Positions 1 through 7,648 are shown, counted from the stretch's first letter. The stretch is 7,839 nucleotides of DNA from Deltaproteobacteria bacterium (GCA_019307805.1 JAFDIX010000118.1:1-7839); one strand, 5' to 3'. The notes: a model not told the origin generated them from the sequence alone. Translations and numbers: made by a program.

Positions 1-1020
1 TACGGCCCTCTCAAATTCCCCTTCAGAGACCTTATTATCCAGATCTTTATGCAGGTCCATATCCGATGTCTCCAGCCCGAGACGGATCGTACGAAATCCT
101 GAGAGGAAGAGCAGTCTGGCCATATCAGGGGAAATTTCCCTTACATGAAGCGCGTTGGGGGTATGAAACCTGAGGTTCAGGTCCAGTCCTATCAGGTTTT
201 CCAGCAGTATAGACATATGGGCATGGGGTTCAAGCAGGAGGGCATCATCATAAAAGGCAAAGTCTTGAACACCATATTTCCTATGCCAGTGTAAAATTTC
301 TTCCAAGACTTCGAGAGGATTTCGCCGGGAAAATTTGGTATTTAAGAATGGACTGGCGCAATAACGGCATCTGTATGGACAGCCGCTTGAGGTCAAGAGA
401 CATATGTAATCTATCTTATGGAGCATATCAAAGGCAGGGTAAGAAGGGCCGGGTTTGGGAATACCACATCCAAGTATGGCATTTAAGGCGGAACCCGGGC
501 CATGGAGGCCCTCTTCACCCACTACAAAGTCCGCCCCTGAAACTTGGAGGGCATGTTGTCTGCAGAGCCGGGCGTATATTCCCCCTAGGATGACGGGTAG
601 ATCCGGGTGAATCTCTCTGGCAATGGTGATAACCTTTTTTACCCCAGGATACCAGTAAGTCATCAAAGAGGTGACGAGGATCGCGTCTGCTCCACTGATC
701 TTTTTCAACTCTTTTCTAAATAGTTGTACAGGAATGCCGTATCGGCTATAGGATCTGGGGATATTTTTCAGAGGGGTAGGCTTGGGAACCTTTTCCCTCC
801 GGAATTTTCCTGTGCCATAGGGGCGGCGCACAGGTTTGGTCATGGATGGGCTCTCTTTCATTTCCGGATGGTGCACATCCAGACAGTCAATCAGATGGAT
901 TTTGAACCCACAGTTTCTGAGATCCCCGGCAAGGGATAGAAGCCCAAGGGGTTTGGACCAGAGGTCGTAGGCCGCAAAGTCATAGATCCAGGGATTGATG
1001 AGGATCAGTTTAGGTTCCAT
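1..1020 (-). CDS. B12-binding-type radical SAM protein, C-terminus cut by window edge
   Basis: The frame is open for 340 codons from the ATG at 1020-1018 to base 1, so the protein continues past the left edge. An in-frame stop at 1041-1039 makes this ATG the first possible ATG; no strong Shine-Dalgarno precedes it. Residues 1-185 resemble the cobalamin-binding fold that precedes many radical SAM domains: an N-terminal LILINP strand, PVILGG at 142-147 and GADFVVGEEG at 162-171. The classic cobalamin-ligating DxHxxG motif is not visible, so B12 use is not assured. Residues 205-340 begin the radical SAM barrel: the [4Fe-4S]-binding CxxxCxxC is Cys214, Cys218 and Cys221 (SSGCPYRCRYC), followed by FAFYDDALL near 254-262 and GLETSD at 315-320. 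A basic, proline-rich segment (about 60-95) separates the early strands. The family would do SAM-radical chemistry in the cytoplasm, but substrate and reaction are unknown. It lies divergent to an efflux operon. Confidence 0.9.
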   Translation of the reverse strand, partial: MEPKLILINPWIYDFAAYDLWSKPLGLLSLAGDLRNCGFKIHLIDCLDVHHPEMKESPSMTKPVRRPYGTGKFRREKVPKPTPLKNIPRSYSRYGIPVQLFRKELKKISGADAILVTSLMTYWYPGVKKVITIAREIHPDLPVILGGIYARLCRQHALQVSGADFVVGEEGLHGPGSALNAILGCGIPKPGPSYPAFDMLHKIDYICLLTSSGCPYRCRYCASPFLNTKFSRRNPLEVLEEILHWHRKYGVQDFAFYDDALLLEPHAHMSILLENLIGLDLNLRFHTPNALHVREISPDMARLLFLSGFRTIRLGLETSDMDLHKDLDNKVSEGEFERAV

Positions 1021-1091
1021 AAGCCGGATGAGATAGTGTTATGTCTCTGAAATACATATTACCATACATCTCAGTTTTGGGGAAACTTTAC

Positions 1092-1120
1092 TTGACATTA
1101 AAACGATCGTTTGATACAAA
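1092..1120 (+). promoter_or_regulatory. Sigma70-type promoter of the tetR-efflux operon
   Basis: A perfect -35 hexamer TTGACA lies at 1092-1097. After a 17-bp spacer comes TACAAA at 1115-1120, a partial match to TATAAT. It is preceded by TG at 1112-1113, giving an extended -10 arrangement. Transcription would start near 1127, leaving a short leader of about 22 nt before the ATG at 1149. The spacer and -10 are covered by palindromes, so a repressor bound there would block RNA polymerase. Confidence 0.7.
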
Positions 1121-1127
1121 CGTTTGT
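1101..1127. promoter_or_regulatory. Probable TetR-family operator: interleaved dyads over the promoter
   Basis: Two perfect 12-bp palindromes, AAACGATCGTTT (1101-1112) and ACAAACGTTTGT (1116-1127), have centres 15 bp apart. The right arm of the first and left arm of the second make a third dyad, CGTTTG-ATA-CAAACG (1108-1122). The result is four half-sites of the AAACG/CGTTT type in alternating orientation across the promoter spacer and -10 box. TetR-family dimers typically bind such dyads, and the neighbouring gene encodes a TetR protein, so autorepression is the simplest reading. The protein-DNA pairing is inference. Confidence 0.7.
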
Positions 1128-1148
1128 TAAGAAGAGGGGGTCCGGACA

Positions 1149-1802
1149 ATGAATCAAAAAGAAAAAAATGATTTTCCTAAGGAACGCATCCTCAATGAGG
1201 CCGAAATCCTATTCGCCCAAAGGGGCTATCACGCCGTCAGCATCAGGGAAATCACCAATGCCGCCCAATGCAACCTTGCAGCGGTGAATTACCATTTCGG
1301 CAATAAAGAGAATCTCTACCTTGAGGTGTTCCGCGCCAGGTGGATGCCTCGGGCGCGGCGCGTGATAGATTGTTTTGATAAGACATTGGCATCCCAGGAC
1401 TCTCTCTCTCCGAGAGCAGTTATCCAGGCCCTGACAAAGGCCTTTCTGGAAGGCCCTCTTTCGGATGAGGAACGTCAGCGCCACCATCTACTTATGGCCA
1501 GAGAGCTGGCCCAGCCCACCAAGGCCCTTGAGCTGGTGGCCGAGCAGATTATGGGCCCGTTCTTCCAAAAATTGGCCGATAAGTTGCGTGTGTTCATGCC
1601 CGAGAACCTGGGGGAAGAGTGCCTGAAGCTCAACATCTTGAGTGTATTCGCTGTTGTGCTCTATTTCAATTTCGCCAGGGTGGCCGTCACCCGCATCACC
1701 GGACGCGAATACGACCCGGATTTTAAGGCCCGGTTAATGGAACAAATCATCCAATTTTCGCTTAAAGGGTTGGGCGGGAGCGAAAAGGGGGACCTCCGGT
1801 GA
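1149..1802 (+). CDS. TetR/AcrR-family transcriptional regulator
   Basis: This 217-aa protein is of usual TetR length. Residues 11-60 form the N-terminal DNA-binding domain: ERILNEAEILFAQRGY, the helix-turn-helix around 29-48 (VSIREITNAAQCNLAAVNYHF) and the family hallmark YHFGNKENLY at 48-57. The remaining ~150 residues form the all-helical ligand-binding and dimerisation domain; its pattern resembles the CecR/DUF1956-like branch, though I cannot confirm the subfamily. The start is supported by AAGAGGGGG at 1132-1140, 8 nt before the ATG. Its stop overlaps the next gene's GTG (GTGA, 1799-1802), so it is the first gene of the efflux operon. It probably acts as an autorepressor of the operon through the dyads at 1101-1127, released by a small ligand; the ligand is unknown. 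This part is inference from layout. Confidence 0.93.
   Translation: MNQKEKNDFPKERILNEAEILFAQRGYHAVSIREITNAAQCNLAAVNYHFGNKENLYLEVFRARWMPRARRVIDCFDKTLASQDSLSPRAVIQALTKAFLEGPLSDEERQRHHLLMARELAQPTKALELVAEQIMGPFFQKLADKLRVFMPENLGEECLKLNILSVFAVVLYFNFARVAVTRITGREYDPDFKARLMEQIIQFSLKGLGGSEKGDLR
1784..1792 (+). promoter_or_regulatory. Ribosome binding site deciding the GTG start at 1799
   Basis: AAAAGGGGGA lies inside the end of the regulator gene, about 7 nt before the GTG at 1799. The GTG overlaps the upstream TGA stop in a GTGA arrangement, which usually means translational coupling. It leads directly into the charged start of a lipoprotein signal peptide (MKRLSLY), supporting this start. Confidence 0.6.
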
Positions 1803-3247
1803 AGCGTCTCTCTCTTTATATCTCTTTTGCCGTTTCCCTTGTGGCAAGCGGATGTGTGATGACAGGCCCGGATTACCAGCGCCCGGACATTGGAATACAG
1901 GTGCCGGAGTCCTTTCAGCATGCCCCGGCCGGTACGGTAACATCCCTGCCCGAAGAGCAGTGGTGGCAGGTTTTCGGCGACCTGGAATTAGATCAAATGG
2001 TTGAGGAAGCATTAAGAAACAATTTGGATATCAAACAGGCCGTAGCCAGGATTTTGGAAGTTCGTTCCCAGTTTGTCCATACCAGGGCCGACCGGTTCCC
2101 CAGCTTGAACTTTCAGGGTCAGGGTCAGCGTCAACGCCAGACAGTGACTATTGCCATACCGGGTTTTCTGGAGCAGAGCCGGCGCCAAACAACCGACACA
2201 CACAACCTGTCACTGCCCGCTTCATTTGAACTCGACCTGTGGGGTCGTCTGGCGCGGGCGGAAGAGGCGGCCCTGGCAGAACTCCTGCAGGCGGAGGAGA
2301 ACCGTCGAACCGTTGCCCAAACCATAGTGGCCGAGACGATCAGCCTCTATTTACAGATGGAGTCTCTGGAGCGACGGATACAAATTACGGAGCAGAGTAT
2401 TGACAAATTTCGCCGCAGCCTGGCCCTGGTCGAAAGTCGTTACGAGCGCGGTTTGACCTCCACCCTGGATTTGAGGCAGTCCCGTCGAATCCTGGCCCAG
2501 GCCGAAGCCCTTCTCCCCTCCATGCGTCAAGAACTGGGTCTTACCCAGCAGAGATTGGCCGTGATACTGGGGCGCTACCCCAAGACGAGACCACCACGGC
2601 CCCAGCAGACAGACTATTTTAAACGGTTGCCCCCGGTCCCACCCGGGCTGCCCTCTGAACTCTTGTTACGCCGTCCGGACATCAGGTCAGCCGAGGCCAA
2701 ATTGAGGGCATCAAACGCCCTGGTGGGAGTGGCCAGGGCCAGCCGCTTTCCCCGTATTACCTTGACCGGCAGCTTTGGCTACTCCAGCGAGGTACTGGGT
2801 CAGCTCATCCGGCCCCAAAGCGAGCTGTGGAACATGGCCCTGGGCATTGTGCAACCGTTGTTTGACGCCGGTAAGTTAAAGGCCGGTCAACATGCCGCAG
2901 AGGCAAGATATCAGCAGGTCGTGGCTGAATACGCAAAGGCAGTTCTGAGGGCATTTTCCGAGGTAGAGGGTGCTCTCTTGACCCGCAAGGAACAGTTGAT
3001 ACGCCGGGACCGGGTGCTGAATTTTCTGAAGGAAGCCCGGGCCACCCAGGAAGTTGCCGAGAGCCGTTATAAACGTGGCCTGGTGGATTACCTGACCGTA
3101 CTGGAGGCCCAGCAAACCCGCTTTCAGGCCGAACAAAATTTAATTCTTGTTGACCTGGCCATTATGGGCAACCATGTCACCCTGCATCGCGTCCTGGGGG
3201 GCGGCTGGGCCGAACCGGCCCCTGTTGAACATAGGAAAAAGAGTTAA
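1799..3247 (+). CDS. RND efflux outer-membrane channel lipoprotein, NodT/OprM type
   Basis: This 482-aa protein is the usual length for the NodT/OprM branch of TolC-like channels. Residues 1-18 are a lipoprotein signal peptide (basic MKR, hydrophobic core, ASGC lipobox), so Cys19 should be lipidated; the following TGPDYQRP is the customary family start. Two outer-membrane efflux repeats follow. The first, about 60-260, contains ELDLWGR at 144-150 and long helices with SRYERGLTSTLDL at 213-225. The second, about 283-468, contains the signature LLLRRPDIRSAEAKLRASN at 288-306 and the parallel SRYKRGLVDYLTVLEAQ at 422-438. The protein would trimerise into a beta-barrel plus alpha-helical tunnel spanning the outer membrane and periplasm and receive substrate from the adaptor and pump encoded next. 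A Gln-rich QGQGQRQRQ stretch (106-114) comes from a short DNA repeat and falls near the expected first extracellular or strand region. Confidence 0.95.
   Translation: MKRLSLYISFAVSLVASGCVMTGPDYQRPDIGIQVPESFQHAPAGTVTSLPEEQWWQVFGDLELDQMVEEALRNNLDIKQAVARILEVRSQFVHTRADRFPSLNFQGQGQRQRQTVTIAIPGFLEQSRRQTTDTHNLSLPASFELDLWGRLARAEEAALAELLQAEENRRTVAQTIVAETISLYLQMESLERRIQITEQSIDKFRRSLALVESRYERGLTSTLDLRQSRRILAQAEALLPSMRQELGLTQQRLAVILGRYPKTRPPRPQQTDYFKRLPPVPPGLPSELLLRRPDIRSAEAKLRASNALVGVARASRFPRITLTGSFGYSSEVLGQLIRPQSELWNMALGIVQPLFDAGKLKAGQHAAEARYQQVVAEYAKAVLRAFSEVEGALLTRKEQLIRRDRVLNFLKEARATQEVAESRYKRGLVDYLTVLEAQQTRFQAEQNLILVDLAIMGNHVTLHRVLGGGWAEPAPVEHRKKS
2114..2137 (+). repeat. Degenerate 6-bp tandem repeat inside the channel gene
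   Basis: Four hexamers, CAGGGT, CAGGGT, CAGCGT and CAACGC, run in frame and encode alternating Gln-Gly and Gln-Arg (residues 106-113). The first two copies are identical and the others have drifted. The array is in frame, so copy-number change would not break the gene. Confidence 0.6.
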
Positions 3248-3259
3248 AGGTTTACTGCC

Positions 3260-4444
3260 ATGAACAAGAGAGAGAAACGATTATTACATTTTGCTCTCAC
3301 AATAATCATAGTAGTTTTGGGCGCCGTGGGTTTGAGTGCATTGACGGCAAGCAAGCCCCCGCTTAAAAAGCGTAAAATAACCGTTTCGATACCTGTGGTC
3401 CGGGCCATAAGGGTCAAGACCGGTCCTCAATCGGTCCTTATCCGGGGAGAGGGGACGGTAAGACCACTACAGGAAATCACCCTAATTCCTCAAGTTGGCG
3501 GCAAGGTAGTCTATGTGTCCCCAGCCCTTGTGAATGGAGGCGAATTCAGGAAAGGGCATACTCTACTGGGCGTCGATCCTGTGGATTACAAACTGGCCCT
3601 TAACTTTGCCAGGGCCAAGGTGAAAGACTCTGAGAGTAGGTTAAAGATAACCGAAGAGGAGGCAGCCGCGGCCCAGGAAGAATGGCATCTGCACCGTGCG
3701 GGCGGCTCAAAGACAACCGGAAAGCCGCCCCCGTTAGTGGCCAAGGAGCCACAATTAGCGGCAGCCCAGGCCAAGCTGGAGGCCGACCGGGCGGAACTCA
3801 GGAAGGTCCTCCTGGACTTGGAACGGACCGAACTTAAGGCCCCATTCGACGGTCGGGTAAGTCAGGAAAATGTGGATATCGGCCAGTATGTCTCACCCGG
3901 GCAGGCCCTGGCCACCCTCTATTCCACTGATGCGGCCGAGATTGTTCTTCCCCTGGAAGACGAGGATCTCTACTGGTTTTACGTGCCCGGTTTCACCCCT
4001 GGCAAAGGCCGGGGTTCCCCCGCAGTGGTCCGGGCCCGCATCGCCGGCCGGGAGATGATCTGGTCAGGAGAGGTGGTCCGTGCCGAAGGGAAACTGGATG
4101 AGCACACCCGGATGGTCAATGTAGTCATAAGGGTGAAAAAACCTTATGCCAAAAAGCCGCCTTTAGCCATGGGACTCTTTGTCTCCGTGGATATTAAGGG
4201 CCGCACCCTGCCTACTGCCGCCATCATCCCCAGGTCAGCCTTGCACCAGGGCAACGTGGTCTGGTTGGTGGAAAAGGGCGGTCGGCTCCATTTCCGAAAA
4301 GTGGAAGTGGCCCGTATTCAGGGAGAGAATGTGTTGGTCAGGACCGGCCTCAAAGATGGGGATGTGGTGGCCATCTCCTCTCTCAAGGCAGTCAGCGATG
4401 GTATGGACGTTCGTAATGTGCTGGTGAAGGAGGTGAACCGGTAA
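3260..4444 (+). CDS. RND efflux periplasmic adaptor (membrane fusion protein, HlyD/AcrA type)
   Basis: This 394-aa adaptor links the pump to the outer-membrane channel. Residues 10-30 are a single hydrophobic segment after a basic start (MNKREKR). There is no Cys lipobox, so it is an uncleaved or signal-peptide anchor rather than a lipoprotein. The lipoyl half-motifs flank a helical hairpin: first half about 72-108 (PQVGGKVVYVSPALVNGGEF), hairpin about 112-188 rich in Ala, Glu and Lys, second half about 189-220 (LKAPFDGRVSQENVDIGQYV). The beta-barrel follows at about 224-315 and the membrane-proximal domain at about 318-390. The hairpin tip (147-165) is Gly/Lys/Pro-rich and ends in a KEPQL segment, which I recall as common in adaptors paired with this pump branch. 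AAAGG at 3246-3250 is a plausible ribosome site 9 nt before the ATG. The gap to the channel gene is 12 bp and the stop overlaps the pump start by one base. Confidence 0.94.
   Translation: MNKREKRLLHFALTIIIVVLGAVGLSALTASKPPLKKRKITVSIPVVRAIRVKTGPQSVLIRGEGTVRPLQEITLIPQVGGKVVYVSPALVNGGEFRKGHTLLGVDPVDYKLALNFARAKVKDSESRLKITEEEAAAAQEEWHLHRAGGSKTTGKPPPLVAKEPQLAAAQAKLEADRAELRKVLLDLERTELKAPFDGRVSQENVDIGQYVSPGQALATLYSTDAAEIVLPLEDEDLYWFYVPGFTPGKGRGSPAVVRARIAGREMIWSGEVVRAEGKLDEHTRMVNVVIRVKKPYAKKPPLAMGLFVSVDIKGRTLPTAAIIPRSALHQGNVVWLVEKGGRLHFRKVEVARIQGENVLVRTGLKDGDVVAISSLKAVSDGMDVRNVLVKEVNR
4427..4436 (+). promoter_or_regulatory. Very strong Shine-Dalgarno for the RND pump
   Basis: AAGGAGGTGA is complementary over ten bases to the 3' end of bacterial 16S rRNA and sits 7 nt before the ATG at 4444. 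It lies within the adaptor's coding sequence. With the TAATG stop-start overlap (4442-4446) it fixes the pump start and suggests both coupling and strong independent initiation. It is clearly the best ribosome site in the operon. Confidence 0.85.
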
Positions 4445-7400
4445 TGAGAAAAATCGTCGCCTGGTTCGCCGAAAATCATGTGGCCGCCAATCTGCTGATG
4501 ATTTTTCTCTTGCTGGCCGGTGCGATCACAGCTCTGACCATGAAAGTGGAAGTTTTTCCGGAAGCCTCCCTGGACCGAATATCTGTTACCACGGAATATC
4601 CTGGCGCCTCACCGGCAGAGGTGGAGGAGGCAATTATCCGAAGGATTGAGGAAAGGGTGGCCGGTCTGGCCGGCATCAAGAGACTCGATTCCGTGGCCAG
4701 AGAAGGGTTCGGCGCGGTGAACATAGAGGTCATGAAGGGCTGGGATTTGAAGATACTCCTGGATGAAGTGAAGTCCGAGGTGGACCGCATCACCACCTTT
4801 CCCAATGAGGCCGAGAAGACCGTGGTTCGTGAGGTGACCCGGCGGTCTCAGGTGATCAATATCGCCGTCTATGGCGATGCCCCGGAGTCTACCATCAAAC
4901 ACCTGGCCGAGAAAATCAAAGACGACATCACCAACCTCCCCGGTATTACCCTTGCCGAGCTCTTTGGCATACGAAAGGATGAGATCCACATCGAAATCTC
5001 TGAAGAGACCCTGCGCCGTTACGGGCTCACCCTGGGCCGGGTGGCCGAGGCCGTGAGAAGGGCCAGTCTGGACCTCCCTGCGGGCAGCGTCAAGACATCA
5101 GGCGGAGAAATTCTGGTCCGGACCAAGGGTCGGCGTTATTATGCCGCAGACTACCGGGATGTGGCTGTGATGACCCGGTCCGACGGCAGCAAGCTCACTC
5201 TGGCACAGATCGCCATTTTGAGCGATGGATTCGAGGATGTGGATCTCACAGCTCGATTCCAGGGCAAGCCGACGGGCGTTATCCAGGTATTCCGTGTGGC
5301 GGACCAAAACGCCCTGACAGTGGCCAGTACGGTCAAGCGCTACGTGGATGAAATCAGGCCCAGCCTCCCGGCAGGAGTGAAGATTTCCCTTTATCAGGAT
5401 ATGTCCAAAATATTACGAGGCCGCATCCTGCTTTTGCTGAAAAACATGGCCCTGGGCCTTGTCATGGTGAGTATCCTCCTGGGGCTTTTTCTGGACCTGC
5501 GGTTGGCCTTCTGGGTCACTTTGGGGATACCGATTTCCTTTATGGCAGGACTTTGGGCACTGCCAAAATTTGACATCTCCATCAACATGGTCTCCCTGTT
5601 CGCCTTTATTATGGTACTGGGTATTGTGGTGGATGACGCCATAATCGTTGGCGAGAACATTTTTCGCAAGCATGAGGAGGGATTTAAGCCTTTCAAGGCT
5701 TCCGTGGAAGGCGCATTGGAGGTGGGCCGGCCAGTAATTTTTGCCGTTCTGACCACGATAGTGGCCTTCTGGCCCCTCATTTTGGGGACCGGCACCATGG
5801 GTAAGATCATGCGCAACCTGCCCATAGTTGTTATCCTGGTGTTGTTAGGATCTCTGGTAGAGTCCTTGCTGATTCTGCCGGCCCATCTGGCAGGAGGCAG
5901 GCGCGGAGCGGCCGGTCATAGGGGGAGGGCACCCAAAAGGGCAAAACGAATGGTCCGTTGGCTGAAGTGGGTTATTCAGGGTCCCTATAGCAGGCTGCTG
6001 GATTTTTGTCTCAGGTGGCGTTATGCCACTGTGGGGCTGGGTATCGCGTTACTCCTTTTGACTCTGGGAGTATGGAGAGGCGGATGGATCAAGTTCACCT
6101 TTTTTCCAAAAGTGGAAGGTGATGTAATGGTCTGTTCCCTGACCATGCCCGCAGGCACACCTGTCGAGCGCACAGTGGAGTTGGTCTCCCATCTGGAACG
6201 GTCTGCGCAGGAAGCATTGGCCGAAATGAACGGGCGGCGTCCCAGGGATGCACCGCCTCTTTTCGAACACAGTATCGCCCTTATCGGGGTTCAATTGAGC
6301 GGTCACGGTCCTACGGCCGGTGGTTCGGATGTGGGCGGGCATCTGGCCCAGATCTTTATCCAGCTTCTGGAGGGCGAAAAACGGGATGTGAGCGCCACCA
6401 AGCTGACCATGTTATGGCGTGAAAAGGCGGGCCCTATCCGGGATGCCGAATCAATTACCTTCCAGAGCGAACTGTTCAGGGTCGGTAATCCCGTTGAGAT
6501 TCACCTCTCTCTTGACGATCACGACAGACTCCTGGCCGCAACGGAAGAACTCAAGGGGGAGCTGAAAGGTTATCCAGGGGTATTTGATGTGGGGGATAGC
6601 TTCCTGCCAGGCAAAATGGAAATGCAACTCAAACTGAGACAGGAGGCGAGCAGTTTGGGTCTGACCCTAAACGACCTGGCCCAACAGGTGCGGCATGCCT
6701 TTTACGGGGCCGAGGCCCTGCGTCTGCAGCGTGACCAGGATGAGGTCAAGGTCCTGGTTCGTTATCCCGGGGCTGAACGCAGGTCATTGGGCGATGTGGA
6801 AAATATGCGCATCCATACGCCGGACGGCTTCCAGGTCCCTTTCAGTAAAGTGGCAGAAGTGAAGATGGAGCAGGGGTATGCCTCCATCCAGAGGGCCCAG
6901 CGTCTCAGAGTGATCAAGATCACAGCGGACGTGGATGAAACGGAGACCAATGCCAATGAGGTGCGTAAGGATTTAGAGGAACAATTTTTGCCACAACTGA
7001 AACTCCGCTTCCCCGATCTGAGATACACAGTGGAGGGAGAAGGCAAAGAACAGAAAGAGTCCTTTGCCGATATAATCAAGGGGTTTTCCATTGCCATCTT
7101 CTGTATCTACGCCCTCTTGGCCATCCCCTTCAAGTCATTTTTACAGCCTTTTATCGTGATTGCGGCCATACCTTTCGGTATTGTAGGCGCCTTGCTGGGG
7201 CACATGATTATGGGGCACAACCTCAGCATTTTGAGCCTGTTCGGGATCGTCGGCCTGTCTGGCGTGGTGGTCAACGACTCGTTGGTATTGATTTATGCGG
7301 CCAACCGGATCCGTGGTCAGGGGGCGGTCGCCCGTGAAGCGATTACCCAGGCCGGGGCCCTTCGGTTTAGGGCTATCATCCTCACTTCCCTGACCACCTT

Positions 7401-7602
7401 TGCCGGCCTCACCCCCATGATCCTGGAACGGAGTCTCCAGGCACAATTCCTAATCCCTATGGCCGTTAGCCTCGGCTTCGGGGTGCTCTTCGCAACCGGC
7501 ATCACCCTGCTTCTGATTCCCTGCGGCTACATGATCCTGGAGGATGTACAGAATCTGCTTGGCGGCCTTAAAAACAAATTTTTCCCTTATGTCATTGCCT
7601 GA
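4444..7602 (+). CDS. RND efflux pump, inner-membrane permease (AcrB/HAE superfamily)
   Basis: At 1052 aa this is a full-length RND permease with the duplicated 12-helix plan: TM1 about 11-33, a periplasmic loop about 34-330, TM2-TM6 about 331-482, a basic cytoplasmic linker (484-505), TM7 about 527-546, a second periplasmic loop about 547-873 and TM8-TM12 about 876-1030. Family marks include VFPEASLDRISVTTEYPGAS (37-56), the TM4 proton-relay pair Asp397-Asp398 in GIVVDDAIIVGEN, and a TM10 GLSGVVVNDSLVLI (937-950). The lysine that completes the relay in E. coli AcrB (Lys940) is replaced at the aligned site by Asn944 followed by Asp945, placing the protein in a VVND-type branch away from AcrB itself. 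It should use the proton gradient to move amphiphilic or hydrophobic compounds from the inner membrane or periplasm into the adaptor and channel encoded upstream; the substrate cannot be read from sequence. There is no heavy-metal signature (the pattern is not CusA-like). It is the last gene of the operon. Confidence 0.96.
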   Translation: MRKIVAWFAENHVAANLLMIFLLLAGAITALTMKVEVFPEASLDRISVTTEYPGASPAEVEEAIIRRIEERVAGLAGIKRLDSVAREGFGAVNIEVMKGWDLKILLDEVKSEVDRITTFPNEAEKTVVREVTRRSQVINIAVYGDAPESTIKHLAEKIKDDITNLPGITLAELFGIRKDEIHIEISEETLRRYGLTLGRVAEAVRRASLDLPAGSVKTSGGEILVRTKGRRYYAADYRDVAVMTRSDGSKLTLAQIAILSDGFEDVDLTARFQGKPTGVIQVFRVADQNALTVASTVKRYVDEIRPSLPAGVKISLYQDMSKILRGRILLLLKNMALGLVMVSILLGLFLDLRLAFWVTLGIPISFMAGLWALPKFDISINMVSLFAFIMVLGIVVDDAIIVGENIFRKHEEGFKPFKASVEGALEVGRPVIFAVLTTIVAFWPLILGTGTMGKIMRNLPIVVILVLLGSLVESLLILPAHLAGGRRGAAGHRGRAPKRAKRMVRWLKWVIQGPYSRLLDFCLRWRYATVGLGIALLLLTLGVWRGGWIKFTFFPKVEGDVMVCSLTMPAGTPVERTVELVSHLERSAQEALAEMNGRRPRDAPPLFEHSIALIGVQLSGHGPTAGGSDVGGHLAQIFIQLLEGEKRDVSATKLTMLWREKAGPIRDAESITFQSELFRVGNPVEIHLSLDDHDRLLAATEELKGELKGYPGVFDVGDSFLPGKMEMQLKLRQEASSLGLTLNDLAQQVRHAFYGAEALRLQRDQDEVKVLVRYPGAERRSLGDVENMRIHTPDGFQVPFSKVAEVKMEQGYASIQRAQRLRVIKITADVDETETNANEVRKDLEEQFLPQLKLRFPDLRYTVEGEGKEQKESFADIIKGFSIAIFCIYALLAIPFKSFLQPFIVIAAIPFGIVGALLGHMIMGHNLSILSLFGIVGLSGVVVNDSLVLIYAANRIRGQGAVAREAITQAGALRFRAIILTSLTTFAGLTPMILERSLQAQFLIPMAVSLGFGVLFATGITLLLIPCGYMILEDVQNLLGGLKNKFFPYVIA

Positions 7603-7619
7603 AGGTATATAGCGAAGCG

Positions 7620-7640
7620 ATGCTGGATGCTGGATACTGG
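7620..7640 (+). repeat. Three tandem 7-bp units after the pump gene
   Basis: ATGCTGG, ATGCTGG and ATACTGG lie head to tail, 17 bp after the pump's stop codon. The first two are identical and the third differs at one base. They lie outside any gene. Their role is unknown; such short arrays often vary in copy number between strains. Confidence 0.7.
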
Positions 7641-7648
7641 TCGAAGAT

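Larger units (their letters stand above)
1021..1148. promoter_or_regulatory. Divergent intergenic region between radical SAM gene and tetR-RND operon
   Basis: These 128 bp separate two divergent starts. The right half holds a strong promoter and operator for the plus-strand operon (listed separately). The left half is AT-rich. On the minus strand, TGGTAATAT (complement of 1056-1064) could be an extended -10 box for the radical SAM gene, giving a leader of roughly 29 nt, but the hexamer about 17 bp upstream is a poor -35 match, so this second promoter is tentative. Confidence 0.6.

Noticed and set aside
348..939. Plus-strand open frames at 348-593 and 724-939
   Set aside because: They lie antisense to the radical SAM gene, which has clear family motifs across the same bases; their translations show no recognisable domain and no ribosome site.
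3698..3754. Gly/Lys/Pro-rich hairpin tip in the adaptor as a possible unusual insertion
   Set aside because: From memory, adaptors paired with this pump branch commonly carry a similar Gly/Pro tip followed by an EPQL-like segment, so it is probably a family trait.
4476..5825. Several long minus-strand frames inside the pump gene (for example 4476-4805, 4609-4989, 5394-5825)
   Set aside because: They are antisense to a well-conserved RND permease and their compositions are what reverse reading of that gene produces.
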